A stretch of 64,000 nt of DNA from Hirudo medicinalis (taxonomy: Eukaryota > Annelida > Clitellata > Hirudinida > Hirudinidae). The notes beneath the pieces were generated by a model, which saw only the letters and a program-made list of their open reading frames with translations, searched no databases and was not told where the DNA came from. The position numbers and the translations under genes are program-made. Shown one piece after another: positions 14,401-29,400 of this stretch (position 1 is its first letter; every line of letters starts with the position of its first letter). Location of the stretch: positions 32,838 through 96,837 of the forward strand of contig MPNW01000088.1 in NCBI GenBank assembly GCA_011800805.1, read 5' to 3'.

Positions 14401-17400
14401 TTTCTCTTATCGCAGAATCTTATTTATTGGAAACCTGTCTATGCACAAAGGAGTGGATATGAAAGACAAAGAAGAAAGGTCTTCATTCATGCATGAAAGA
14501 TTCATTGCTTAACTCACACCGGATACTTTATTTCGACTACAGGGATATGACACTCATGTTTTTTGATCATTATTACGTATCACATTTGTACCAAGTATTG
14601 GTATGATGTGCATACGTTCATTAGCTACAGGGAAATATTAATTTCATTGAGTGTTAATAGAAACTTTTTACAATTTTTATAATTTTTTAAGCAACAAACC
14701 GAAAATGCGAAACGTTGTAAACCAGTGACTATCATATGGTGGCAAAAATCTTTATTTATCAGTATTAAACAAACTTTTAAATTATAAAATAAATTTAAAA
14801 AAAGAAAAAAAAAACGTGACATAACACATTATTATGTTATATAAACTTGTCTTTTTACCCTTTTAAGTCGATTTTTATTGATTTGGAGGGTTTATTGATG
14901 AAGGGTATCAGACTCTGCTTGTCAATTCTTTCTATGCCTTCTTCAAAGAATTTTCCATTTTCTATGCCATTGTAATATACTATATTTGCAAGCAATCTCC
15001 ATACATTTTCTATCGGACTTAAGTCTGGCGAGCGAGCAGGCCACTTCCAAAGTTTGATATTCCTCTCCTGGAAGAACAACCGTGTGACTTTCGAGATGTT
15101 TATCTTGATGAAAAATAACTTAATCGAATTGGATTTTGCTACATAGATGTAAGAGGTACTTGCTCATTGTCAACATATTTAAGGAAATTCTGCTTTCCTT
15201 CTAAGACCTTTAACTTAGTCAGAGTTGGTGACTAACTCATTAACTCTAAAGAATCAAGACAATGATGGATCCATCTCCAAATTTTCATTTTAAAAATGAC
15301 TTTGAAGATTCTCTGACATCATGCGAATAATATTTAAAGACCTCTGATTCATCCAAAAAAAATTCTTTTTTCCATTAGAGAAATTAACAAAACTCCAGAT
15401 CACTTCCAATTTCACCGGTTCCCTGACCCAGTTATATCGGATTTTTCATGAACTTCTGTTAAGAAAGGCTTGTAAAGCAACTTAAAACTTCTCCGAATAT
15501 ATCTGCACATTGTAAACTGGCTCAGATACTAATTCAGCTAGACTTGAAGTTCCATTGAAGAGTACTTCCCTTTGGAAGCTTCACGGAGAAGGATTCTCTT
15601 CTGACGATGATCCAGTTTTCAGGTCCCGCATGTAATTCGTTCCATATTTTTTTGAAACTTTCAAAAAACGTCTGACAATATCTCTGGAACTCTTAACTCT
15701 TTAAAATTTCCGATAATAACACATTTAGCTCGTTTAACGCCTCCATGTCGCTAAAATGGGTTTTCCTAAAACCATTTATAATAACTATTAACTAACAAAT
15801 TTTATAACAATCAAAAAGTGGTATTAACGTTGTTCTTTATATGTAGAACCTCATTGCTGCAGCCAGAATTTATTGACACCTGTATTTTATTTCCTGTATG
15901 AAGATACACCATCATTAATCTTCGAAACTCCTCTGAACAACATCAAAGGGATTTTTTCAAGAAATTTCATTCATACTTAAATTTTACTACATAAAACTAT
16001 TGAAATATTATTAAATGTGAGTGAAAGCATAAAATAATTGAAACTTTGAGCAAATATATGCGATAAATAGTTTTTAGGTAACTGGACAAAATGTACGATC
16101 CTCAAAAGTGTCGTATCCCTATAGTATGTCTTGTAATCCTCACTAGCCTTTCCACTCCTGCCAATTAAAACAAACAGGTAAACGTTATTATGGAATAGCT
16201 TAATATCTCCTAGAAAGTTTAAATCGTTGAGACGCTCAAACACACATTTACAAATGCGTAAATCGAAGTGGGTTTTTGTTGTATGTGGTGAAAAAGTCAA
16301 AATTTTATCAGTTTTACCCTTTAAAAGTATCTTTTTACGTTATTTCATTACTGTCGGAACATGTTACAAACTTGTCCAAAATCGGTCCAAATTTTCAAGA
16401 AACTTCGTTTCATTTTTTCACCACTGACTAGCAGTTCTTAAGATGCTTTTCAACGAAAATGCACGAATCACTTGAATCAATTAATACATCAAAACTACTA
16501 CTGTAATAACTAGTAAAAACTAGTAACAGCAACACGGAACTGCAGGAGGGGAATGTTATACTTCTCTGTGTTGAGATTATCAAAAGTAATTTTTAAAAAA
16601 ATTAAAAAATAAAATCGAAGATACAGGCATGTGATAGTTATTGGGATGAATCACGTGTGTGAAGAATAATATGCTATTATTGAAAAAATAAAATCAAAAT
16701 CATATTAAAAATCAACCATTACAGATATCTGTGCATGTACTATGTTAAAGGATTTGTAAATGAAATAGAAGTTTTCATTGAGAATGTTTAACTTTTTTTA
16801 AAGATTGTAATTGAATTTTATCGCGATTGTTAACGTAAAAATTCAGAATTTGGAAATCAGCCTAGATGTTTTATATTATATATTATACACTATTTGTATA
16901 AACTATTACGAGCGGCTATGATTTGAATTCCTAACGGAGCCTTACCAAAGCGAAAGCCTTAACCACTCGGCTATCGACGCCCAGGTAAGTTGAAATGGGC
17001 AGACTAGGTAGTTGCACTTTCTGCTAAGGTAATACAAAATTTGGAAATCAGCCTAACAGTTTGATAGCAATATTTGTTTATTTGAAGTTGTCAGAACATT
17101 ACATTTTTAAAAATTCGTAATTTTAGAGTCTGTCTTTGAAACGAATCTAAAATTAATTTAGAAAATTTAGAATATTTAGGTAAAAAACCAGCAAAAATCG
17201 CAGTTCGGCCATTAAGAAACAAACGATTAAAAATCATCCAATAAAGATAAAACATTATTTTTTTAAATGGCCACGTAATTTAATATTAATTTTTAGTATT
17301 TATTTTTAAGTTTTATTTATTTGCTTATGTCAACATAATTACTTGCCTGAAATCGCTTGGATTTGGACAACACTGCAAAGAAGGCAAACAAGAGATGAGT

Positions 17401-20400
17401 TAGAGTCACCGTTGCCATGACTACTAATTGTTGCTTCAAATACAGTTGCGATGAACCAGTGAGACAGGTGTGCTGTTGTTTCAGAAAAATAAAATAAAAT
17501 AATTAATTTAATTGGCAACATTAACTCAATTGTTAATAGTACCACAAATAATAAATGACTTCATGTTTTCATGATAATGCTTATTTGAGTGATTTCATCG
17601 CATTGACAATTCCCTCTAAGTGAGAAATTAATTAGAAATTATGTACTGGACAAGTATCTTAAATGGAAATTAATTTCAATTCAGAAATTATTTTTAAAAA
17701 AAAATTACTAACAAATACACGACCATTCTGATGGTCTAGAATGGAATTTAAAATTGAAGTTTCACTTTTTAATGATTTAATTTGACTAATTAATAAAAAT
17801 ACGATATATTTATAATAAATGCAATGTAGGAATTTAATATTTCAATAGTGTTCAACAATAATAATAATAGCAGTTGCAGCAATAGCAGTAGAAGTAGCAA
17901 TAGTAGTGGCAGTGTCAGGTTTGGTGGACTGGGAGTTCTCCAGTTATAGCGTTTGGTTCCGAAGGTCAGAATTCGAAAGTTGACTAACGTCTTGCAACGG
18001 GCAAAGCAGAATAAAGACAGCTTCTTAACGGATATGCTACACCAAAACACAGCTATCACGAGTCAGAAAATTCGGAAGACCCCAGATGAAGAAAGACACA
18101 TCAAGAGCGCTGAGTCGTCTAGTCTCCGGCGCCTGGCTACTTTAGAGCAATTGTTTAAAACATTTGATGGGTGAACATTTGGTGGTTTAAAATCGTTTGT
18201 GAATGCAGTGATCCCCAGCGAGTGGCTGGTTGGTGGTGTTGACAGGATGCCAATCCAGCAGTTTTGCAATGCACAAAAGTTCGTGCTGCAGTCCTTTACA
18301 ACAGGCTGCGATCACCAAGAAAAAATTCAACGAGCGATGCCGGCCGCGAGAAAGTAGAGTCTTGGGTCATATTGTTCAGAATTGTCACAGAACCAATGGT
18401 GTTCGTCACACAAGACATGACGCCATAGTCCGAAAGCCAGAAGCCAGAAAGGATTAAGAAAAAAGGATTGAAGGCTACGTCACGAAGCTGGAACCTAGAA
18501 TTCTAACGGTGCTAGGAATAAGAATTCCAGATCTTTGTGCTTGGAGCAGGTCAGAATACATCGTTTTCGATGTGGCTTATCAAGGACCCTTGAGACTAGA
18601 CAGAATACATGAATTTAAGGTGAACAAGTATGACAAACTTTTCTTTTGTGATTGAGTATGGCCGCCATTTCTCCATTCACAGATGGATGAAGCAAAACAA
18701 CCCAATTGCCGACGCAGGGATGCAGAAAGGGCAGCTCTCATATTGCATTGGAGGGGTGCAGTCTCTTTGAAGTCTTGGAATTTTTGGTAAACACATGAAA
18801 ACTTCTCATACGGATGCTCACTAAAGTGTTGCTGGAGACTTATAAGATCTGGAAGTTTTTCAAACACAGTACTTGGAGAAGACATCGAAAAAGAGACAGA
18901 AGATTAACGACGGACAAGCAATATACTAAGCAATACTTTTGTATTATTTGACAATATTTCGACAATAATTTATAAAACTTAATCGTTCACTTAATCGTTT
19001 TGACAAATTTCTCTAGTCGAAATTGCCTGAAATATTACGATGATGTTTTTATGATGATGGTTTTATAGAACGTGTTTTATGACTGAATAAACTGTTTTAT
19101 AGTAGAAGTTATATTTTCATTGCTCGAACATCGCCGCTATAAGTTTCAACTTATAAATCAAAACTCGCTTATAAAACCTTGATTATACGAACCAAAGTTT
19201 AAAAAAAAAGGTTAAAACTTAAGGTTCGGATTACCAGAATTCTTCGAACAATTGAACACATCATTAAGTTGCAGCGAAAAGCTTCAAAATGATTTTGATA
19301 AACATTGAAAAGAGGCAAATTTTCAAACCTAGATAGATTTTGTTGTCCGAAAGGTGTCCTAAATTTTAGAAGTGATTTCTTCACTGATCAATTTCTCTTT
19401 TCATCAATCTATTTTAAGCCTTTTTAACCTTTTGTACCAAATAAAGTTCCAAGCATCAGCTAGCATGTAACGACAATTTTTAAGACCAATCATTTTTGAG
19501 AAGACTACCATGATTACTTAAATTTCAACCAAGTCCATTAAACTTTGCAGTACTTGCTTCTTTTATACCTTCTTGCCTACTTGCTTGAAGCAAACTTACA
19601 AGCATTTTGTAATTTGTGTATAAATTGTTAAATTTTATTAATTTATTATTAATAGAAAGTAAATGTAAATTCTTAAAATGTAAATAACAATTACAATTAA
19701 TACAGTATGAAGCGTTTTGTGAGATTATAATTTAAGCCGATCAATGTTAAATCTTCCAATAAGCCAAATTTTTATCTCTCTCTTTTGAAATGTTTGGAAT
19801 GGGGCATCACGAGGGAAGATTTTGGTAAGCATTATTCAATTAATACAAGGGAGAGAAAGTTGATTTCATAAAAAAAATCCTGAAAGATCGGCGAATTTCT
19901 TCAACTGATGAGCTCAGGTCGGGACACATTTCAGTTACCAGGAAGTGGGGAGGAGGTAAACATTTTCATAGAAACAAACCCTAATCAAAAAGAGAATATT
20001 TGAGTTTTAAAAGAAATTTTGTGTCAAGGCAGTGCAAAATCATAGTTCGTTAATAAATTTAAAAACAAAGAGAGTGGTAAATAGACTCTTGGCTGATGAA
20101 AACTTTGGAAAAACTAATGAGATTAGCATTTATTGGTCATCGCAGACAAAACAAAATGGTAGCTCGATTCAAATTCAAACATCTTATCAATTTACTTTCA
20201 CGTATGTTTTGCAAATAAAGGTTTTTCAGAACAAGTTATTATTGCTTAAGAGTTATCTTCCTAAATACAAATATTTATGTACCAAGGGTTCCAAAAGGCA
20301 GAACAGCAATGGAAAATTGCTACGTAAATATCATTTATTAATTTCCTTTCGAAAGATTTGGTTGAATTTACTTACTAATTTTTCAAAATATCCTTTCAAA

Positions 20401-23400
20401 CAATTCGTATATTTGTACGATGACTCACGAAATCTCGAAAACTACTTGTTGCGCAGATAAATCACGTGGTGTCTCTAATGGACGTAGCAAGTTAGCACAA
20501 TGAAAGATCTATTTTCTGTCATGTGCTGCACCATGACATCACCATCGTCATCGTCCTCAACATCGTCAGCAACCATTAGTAATGCGCTCGTCGCTGACAT
20601 TGTAACGATTTTTTGAAATATATGGCTTGTTTATGATCGGTAATACAAACTTCAAGAAAACTTTCATTAATAAGATACAATATATAATAAGTAATACATT
20701 ATTTAAATATATAAATAGTGGTTTAGTATTAATTAATTAATAATTAAAAAATAAATGACTATTAATATTATTAAGTAATTTATTCATTTAAGTATTAGTT
20801 ATATTTAAAACTTTATAAATATATTATAATAAATATTTTAAACATTAATAAATGTTATAAATATTTGAGATGATATATTATTAATAAATATTTATAACAT
20901 TTATTAATGTTTACAATATTTAATAACATAATTTTTATTAAATATTAAATATAAATATTAAATATTTATATAAACAAAAATGTTTTTTTTAAACAAAAAA
21001 GTTTATATAAATATTTATAACATTTATTAATATTTAATAAATATTTAATAATGTTTAATAAATTATTAATAACAATTAAAAAATAGAATCAATCTTATTT
21101 ATTCTTAGTCAACTTTAATCATTAAAATCACTTAGTCATTAAATTAGGTGTCGTAATAAATTAGGTGTCAATACTTTACTAGCTATAAATGTATTTTATG
21201 AAATGCAAAACATATCGCTTTCAATAATTGGTTTGATAAGTAGATAAATTATTTTGAGAAAAGAGCTTATGCGACTTTTTCCAGCATTCCAATTCACCGC
21301 CTACCAATCATGTTTGGAAATCTCACAATTATTTCAAGATAACTATTCCTCATGCGTTCCATTTCTGCAAATGTTCTGTCACCTATCTCTTCATTCATTT
21401 ATTCATTCACTCACTTATGCCAATTATATACGTTCTTTATATTCCATGCTTGAACTCATCGTCAGGGATCCTCAGCAGATTTTCATTCGTCTTCAACTAT
21501 CTCAGCCCTAATAAGCTGACCTTTTCGCAGTGATCGTTACGCCAGTTAGCCATCAGGGATTGCATAAGTGTGGTATTTAAAGATCGTACCACCCAGTTGT
21601 TAACTCAATATTTACTGAGTAAATCCAACAATAAACCCGGCATAAATTAAACCCCGTCGTTTATAACAGTATGTTATAACAGCAGAGGATCTGATTCCGA
21701 ATTAATTTTTTGCTTCACATTTTTTACATCCCTTTTGAACATTGCATTGATTGGGCGACTTCAATTTACTTGGCATTAACTGGAATTAGTACTGAACTAA
21801 AATTAGAACTATTTCCCTAACAACCACGTATACAATATATTTAAGGAATTCATCAACGACTCAGACTTACATTAATTTGTTCATTCTCATACCAGAAAAT
21901 GAGAATATTCTTGACCTAATCTACTCCAACAATCCCATGCTTCTCCCTTCTATCAACATCCACTGCTTTATTCGAGTACTTCAGCTAGATGAAATCCTCA
22001 CTACCACTATGTCATTGACAGGATTGGAAAGGTTCAAGGATTAAGTCCATTTACTAGGCCCATTCCCTCTCCTTCGACATCCCCACGTCTGATGATGTCT
22101 GTCCTTTAAATAACGAAAAAAATCTTTTCATGGTCATATGAAAACAGTTCGGATCAATCACATCCGTCTTAATTCCAATACGAGAGATGGCCAGGCCGCC
22201 AACAGAACTTTCGGGCCCCTAAACTTTTATTTTTTTTACGAAAAACGTTTTTAAAACAAAGTCGTCAAACGCATTCTTTACAATATAAGCTCATATTTGT
22301 GTGATATCGATACTCTTTTAAAACATTGTTTCTGTTAAATTAATTACAAAATGCGGTGGTAATAAACAAAAAATTCCATACTTTCTATGCCTTCCTAGCA
22401 AATACGTTTTTTCGTAAGTCTTTATCATTACCAGGTATATTGTAAGTATATTGTGGAGATTATCAACTACTTTCTCTAGATTTCAATGTTGCATTGCACC
22501 AGTCGATCTATCTGATTATTTAGCAATTACTAATTGAGTTTTTGCTGCACTGGTAAACTGGATTTTTTTTTTCTCATTCACGCTTGTCAATTGCCGTGTA
22601 AGTGACCTGCCCTTTGGCTTGCTTTGAACAAATAAATAAATAAATATATAAAACAATAAGCAATACAACATAATATTGGGCATCTGTAGTCGAGTGGTTA
22701 AGGTTTTCGTTTTGGTGCAGCTCCGTTAGGAGTTCAAATCCTAGCCGCTCGCAAGAGTTTATGAAACTACAAAACAATATGTAATATCACATAATATTAT
22801 GAGTCGCGTTCCCAACCCAGCCTGCACCGCCGCACTACATAAATGGTAATGATTAAAAAGCGCCTTCACATCCTATAATAATATAGGATACATACAACAC
22901 ATAATATTCAGTATTAATTAAATTAATTAATTAAATTTATTTTATGCACATTTGATAAAGGTCATGTAAAATAAAATAAGTGGGTGATTTATCACAGCTT
23001 ATTTGTGGTATGAAAATAAATTTCATTGCAATAAAACACTCAGAAGGTTATTGAAGTTGTTATTGGAAACACATCGCCTTCATCGTGGACGTCAGTTATA
23101 ATTATAAGGATATTAAATTTAACGAGGCGATTAATTGAAAAGTGAAATCATTACTTACAATTTCTTAGAAATAGTTTAATAGGTTAAATTATCTGTGAAT
23201 GATTTATCGTTCAATTCGTAATTTATTCAGCTCATTCATATTTTATTAATTAATTCCGTCACAGTATTCTTTTTATTTGCGTCCAGAATAATGATAGTCT
23301 ATATAGAAGATTGCATTTTCCCACTTTCAAAAAAATGGACAAAAAAATATTTTAAAGATAGCATTGAGAAACAACGATAAGCTGGACCAGTTGGTTCTCC

Positions 23401-26400
23401 ATACTTTTTCTGACAAAATTATCTTCGTGTTTTAAAGGTGACTTAAAGAAACACATAATTTTATGCAAAACGAGACGAAACATGAAATTGTCGAATTGGT
23501 TAAATGACAAAATATAATTCTTTATTTACCTTTATAGGTTCAAAATATAGGTGCATTCCTGCTGTGGAAAAAAAAAGCAGTAGTAGTGATCGCAACCTAA
23601 CTTGTGAAACGACGCAGTTGCCTCCTTGCCATGAATGGAAAATAACTGCATTTACAAAAATACATAAAAATGTAATGTGGACAAATGTTTTAGAGCAGAA
23701 TCTCGATCCGCATGAAATATGTAATGAACACTTCCTTTTGCAATACTAAAAAATTAGTTGTCAGAAAATGTTGGGTGAAGGATGCCATTTGAATGAAAGG
23801 CACGGGGTATTTTATTTTTCAAATGTTAAAGCATAAGATACCTTAACTTCTCATCTTAGGAGATTAGCATGCTAATTTAAGGACAATGTTCAGGTTGACT
23901 AGAGGTTTCCCCATATGAAAACAACTAGACGTCGTTTTCCTTATTCATTTGGATCAAGGAGAAAAAGTTTTGCGGTTTCGCCCTGTAGCCTCGACTTATT
24001 GGGCATCCGAAGCTCCTTTTCACCTTATTTTGATTCTAAAAGAATTAATTCTTCGTAATGAATTCTGTCGATATCAAGACATTAATTCAGTTTATATATT
24101 TGTCATATTACAAATATGTTTATTCCAGATTTTCTGAATCTGTGGAAATTAGTTGAAAAAATGATTTAAACAAGTCAATCAGTCATGGAACTTTAATATT
24201 TTGTGATAGTCCTTCGTCGAGAAATGTTACCATACATTCAACCTTTTTAGTGTCTTTTGGTCATTTTTACTTTCATCAACATTGTTTCCATCAATGTGAA
24301 GTTTATTCATTAATTCACCAACAATATACCTTGTGTTCAAATTTAAATTTACTGTTAAAATAAGTTAGATTTATCCTAGATAGTTCTTTGCATTCATTCA
24401 TAATGACATTCAATCATTTCTTTTAGTTTTTATACTTTCTATTCGTTTTCCATTTTTCGAGTTTTCCATCAGCTATGAATTTGATGTTGCTCTAAAATGA
24501 CGTAAATTTGGCACAAATAATAGGAGTAAAAAGGGCGTACTTAACACCTAGAAGCGCAGATTTCAAGAAACGTCAAGGAAACCATAAAAAAAAATTTTTA
24601 ATTTATCGTAAGAAAATAAAATCAGTAAACCTTCAAAATGTTAACATTTTCTGTGGAAAAACCCGAGATATCGATAACAGAAATTTTAACTGTTACTATT
24701 TCACTTTAAGGAATAAAAATGAGATCCATTCCGGTTGATAAAATGGAGTGAAATGATCCTTTCGATGTCATGCATTCGTGCATTCGACCTATTAATCCAT
24801 CCATCCTTCGCTCAATTCATTTGTCCGTCATCCATTCATCATTCGCATCTCATAGGTTTGAAAGGAAGAGGCGAAACTCGGCAGTTTGTGACAAGATAAT
24901 TCATTTCAGAATTTGAGGAGAACGAAATTGATGCAGAATCTCACATTCCTATGTTCTTAAGGATGCTATATAATATAATTTATTGCACGGATAAGTGTTA
25001 ACAAAATGAAAAAAAGTGAAGAATTAATTTTATTATTGATTTGTAAATAAATTTATTTATTTATTTATTTTGTTTTATTTCAACAAAATGAGGGTCACAA
25101 GTGACCCCTAACACAAATTGTATTGATATAGGATTATAGAGTGATGCAGCGGGTAAAGTTGAAATCATATAATTCTAAGATATTTCCTATCGGTGGGAGA
25201 TAGGCAAGATTGGAATCGGGTTAGAGTTGTGGAGCTGTTGATTTCGGGGGAAGAGAATTGCAGGGTTTGATGATTCGGTTGACGAAAAAAAGCCTGAGCG
25301 GTGGAGCATTTTTCCTTACGTAGACGGGATGGCCACGTGTTCGAGACGATATGAAGTCGGGGAATTCTGGAATGGTGCAGTGAGCGAAGCTACGAACTAT
25401 TTTATATCAGAAGCATAAATCGTGGATTAGGCGTCGATGTTCAAGGGTCTTGAGTACGAGTCGCTGAAGTCTGCTTTTGTAAAGCAATGTTGTCAATCCT
25501 GGAATGGCTCTTGTGAAAAATTTCTGGACGCGTTCGATTTTTGTTAAAAGCTGCTAGTGGGCTCCAGACCGGGGAGCAATACTCGGGGATTGGGCGGACG
25601 TAGGTGCAATTTTATTAAATTGAACTATTTTTAAATTTTGTAAATTAATTAAATGACTAAATTAATGTATTACATCTTAAATGAAAATTAATTACTTTAT
25701 TTATAAAACACGAATAAAAAACGTAAAAATAAAACATAAAAAGGATCAGAAATGCTGCAATAGAAATCTAATTAATTAGTTACAGAAACTCTTGCGATGA
25801 TTTGAACTCCTAAGCGAAAGCCTTAACCACTCGGCTACCGATACACGGTTGCAACTACTTGTAATGATTAATTAACAGTAATTACAGTATAATATTGAAA
25901 TAAACCGGGGATCCGTAAACCAGTTAACTAATAAGTTTATTGAGCAACTATTCAATGAATAGAACTGAATATCCAAGTACTCCAAGCCAAGTATTCCTAT
26001 GGATCTGGGATGCTGAAGGCTGCCTAGGATATCTAGGCTTCTGAGTTGTCTGGGCTGCTGCCCCTCACTTCCTTAAAACAGGGTTCATATGTTTGGACAA
26101 ATCTTTCCGAAGAAAAACTGAGTCGTCCTCACATAATCATAAATTTTTAAAGTAATAAACTACATACAGGGTTTCAAAAATATTATAATAGATCTATAGT
26201 GCAGAGAAAGGAAGGCGAATTGATGGATACAACGCGAGAAATATATCTCACAGGACAACTGGCATTCTCCTGAATGAATGTTGATGAAAGTAACATCTAA
26301 TGGGTCACTTTCTGTGTGTACCACATTCATCTCTGTTTAAAATTCTTGTGACTTTCGGATAAATGGCATTGAATCACATAATGAGTTAATAATTAAGTTA

Positions 26401-29400
26401 TGTTAAAGGTTTATAATAATCAAAATAGATAATTAATCTTAATTGTTTTTGAAATAATTCCATTTTAATCTGTTTGTTTATGCAACGCATAAGATATATT
26501 TGTGTTTGGAGATTTTTTGCAATTTCACATTTCCATATTTATTCTTTTATTCATTTAGCCCATCGATTTACTCATGTTTCAAATTTAGGCTCCGTAGCAA
26601 AACACAGGTTAATTTCAAACGTTTTCGACCTTCTATAGTCATTTAGTCGACAGCTTTAGCTTGTTTAAAATAACATAATCAGATTTAAGAATATTTAGAA
26701 CAACATAAAACTTATTGTGATATAATCAGTTCCTCACCATATCTACCCATTCAACCTGGCTGTGCAATTAACTATGTATTCTTGGATTTGGAGAAAAGCG
26801 TTTTACTTTTCATCCATGAAACGGTGATAAAAATCTTTACTGGTATTCACATGTCTAGTTTGTTGAACAATGATGATTGGTTGACGGATTCGACGAACGT
26901 CGTGTTATCTTAATTTACTTTTCTTTTCATCATTTCTTCGCATCGCCCCAGGTGCCCAGGAATATGATCCTTGTAAATGGTTAACAAAAACTCCTCTGGC
27001 ACGTGTCCTTGTAATTACTAGGCTTAAAGAGGAGTACTTATTGGGATTGGCATATATTTTTATAGACGTTCTAAAATGAAGCATTTCACGTTTTATAAAA
27101 AAAAAATTGGTTATCTCATGTTTCATCCTATTTGCGATACATGACTAAGTTTTCCAAAAGTACTGCGCTTCAATAAAAGTACGAGTTTACACATCAAAAA
27201 TTTACTAAAGTAAAAGTAAAAGTGTTTGTACTCATGTAAAAATGTAAAAAGTAAAAGTACCTAAGCTGCTTTTGTAGTAGTGGTCATTCGTTAACCATCT
27301 TATGCCAATCATTGTGATCGTACATCATTCCAAGATGTTTCAAACCTAACTGTCTGAACTAATGTATAAACTGTTAAAACCACAAACCTTTTCCACTAAA
27401 TAGTAACATTCACATTAATGAAAGTGCTTTTCCTCAATCAACGTACAATGGATAGTCTTACAGGAGCTACAATCAAATGTCGCTATGACTTGCTAGTAAA
27501 TAATGCTACCACCATGGCATAGCCATGTAAACAATGAAAAACAAATGGCGTATTTATTGAAGTGCGTTGGATTGGAGATGTGAAATTTTAGAAATTGGAT
27601 GGTCAGGTTGGCCGAATGGGAATAATCAACTTTATGTATTTTTTACTGTTTATTTTAATGTTTAGTTTTGTTTACATTGCTTTGTAACGCTTTGTGGCGG
27701 ACAAGTAACGAGGTAAAAGTATTTCCGAAAGCTTATTTCGTTACAAGTAAAAGTACTGAAAATTTTCCGTACATCGTTACAAGAAAAAAGTACTTGGGCT
27801 CTACTTGTGTAAAGTAACACGTTAATTAAACTTCGTTACACTGAAGTTTTCTTATTTATGATCATCCATTTGCCTCAATTTGTGATCCGAGACATCAGAG
27901 AGTATTTTATTGTTGTTGTCGCTAGACGGTTTTTAATCAGAATTAAATTTACACGATAAGAGGATAATACGAATTATGACAGAGGAATTAATTGGTTTGA
28001 TATTAACTTGTTCGAAAGTTAATGCTTGTTTTACTCATTAATGCGTGTTTTAAAGCTCATATCGTGCTCATGTTTATCTATTTTTAACTTTAACTTCATT
28101 TTATTAATATTACTAGCTCATATTAATATTATTGGCGTTAACATGTTACCATCATTGCCATTCCAGTCTATAAAGAATTTGCACATTCGCTTGCATAGCT
28201 TTCTCTCCTGTGACTCTTTGCACACAAACGCACAAGCAGTACACAACGGACTGTCTGTACACTCAGGCGATATACAGGAAGAGCGCATGAGTGCATGTAG
28301 GGCTCCAATTAAAATCCTCTACGATTGCTACCTGTCTCTAGGAGAGCACTTGACACGCTCACTTGATGACCGGTTCAAGAGAAGTAAATTGTCAACGAAC
28401 AATTCAAATAATAATCATCATCCATCTTTACTGCAATTAATTTATTTTATGTAGTATGAGTTCACCAAGAGCCTCCTATATTTCATCGAGAAAGAAACCA
28501 AATCATCGCAATTTCCAGAATTATTCCTAGTCAAATATGTCAAACTATCAAATATGTCAAACTTACTGTAAGAAGATGTGAGAGCGTTAAATATCTAGAC
28601 TAATTGGGACCGAGATGGTTCGAAAAATAGAATTATTCGGATAATCGACCATCTCATTAAATAGGGTGAAAAACTTCTAAAAACTAATTTTGACAAGCAT
28701 AATATAAGAATATAAATGAAACAAATTAACAATAAACACAATATTTTGTAACAATCTGCACTTTCAATGCTTAGTTCTCAACACGATTTATAGACATTCG
28801 TACCTTCCTTAATTCACTTTAAAAAATTGCAATTGACTCAGATAATTGTGGTTGTCGTGTTAGAAGCAGGTAGAAAGCCAATTTCCTGGAGCATTGAATG
28901 AATATGTTTTCCTGTACTTCCAGTTCATTATAGAGGATTGTTTTCTATAAAATGTCTGTGTCCTTCGATAGATCCTTTGTTTCATCAGATTATGCATTAG
29001 TTCTTAAAGTAGCGCTCAGATAGAAAATGCAGTTCTTGGTTCGACCTCGATCAATTTTAAAGACTCATTGTCTTTGATGATTGATGCATTTTACTACAGC
29101 TTTCCTATAATGAATATATTATATATATTCTTATATATAGATTTCTTACCTTGTCGTGCTTAATGCAGAATGAGTTCCGGATTTGGACCGAGAACTAAGC
29201 AAGTTACTCTTCTTGAAACATAACTTTATCACTTTTTTTTAAATTCGAAAGCCAGCTTTACTTTCTGATCATCTTTATGCATCATCCTTTTTCAATCAGA
29301 ATATTGGATTGTCTGAAGATTTTTTATAAAAGTAATAACCATGAATTAACCTCTTTTAGATGAAATCTTAAAGATTACAGCACTTCTCAACAAGATCTCA

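Noticed and set aside
20032..20460. 142-codon plus-strand open frame
   Set aside because: Lys/Leu/Asn-rich composition as expected for AT-rich DNA, with no motif, no splice context and no repeat match.
22678..22755. tRNA gene (Ser/Leu-like)
   Set aside because: A and B boxes are present but stems are imperfect, copies are dispersed and target-site duplications flank the element, so it is a SINE.
28026..28454. 142-codon plus-strand open frame
   Set aside because: The first third is hydrophobic AT-rich sequence and the rest has no recognisable domain. I could not support it as a gene, although the middle (SACRAPIKILYDCYLSLGEH) is less biased than most.
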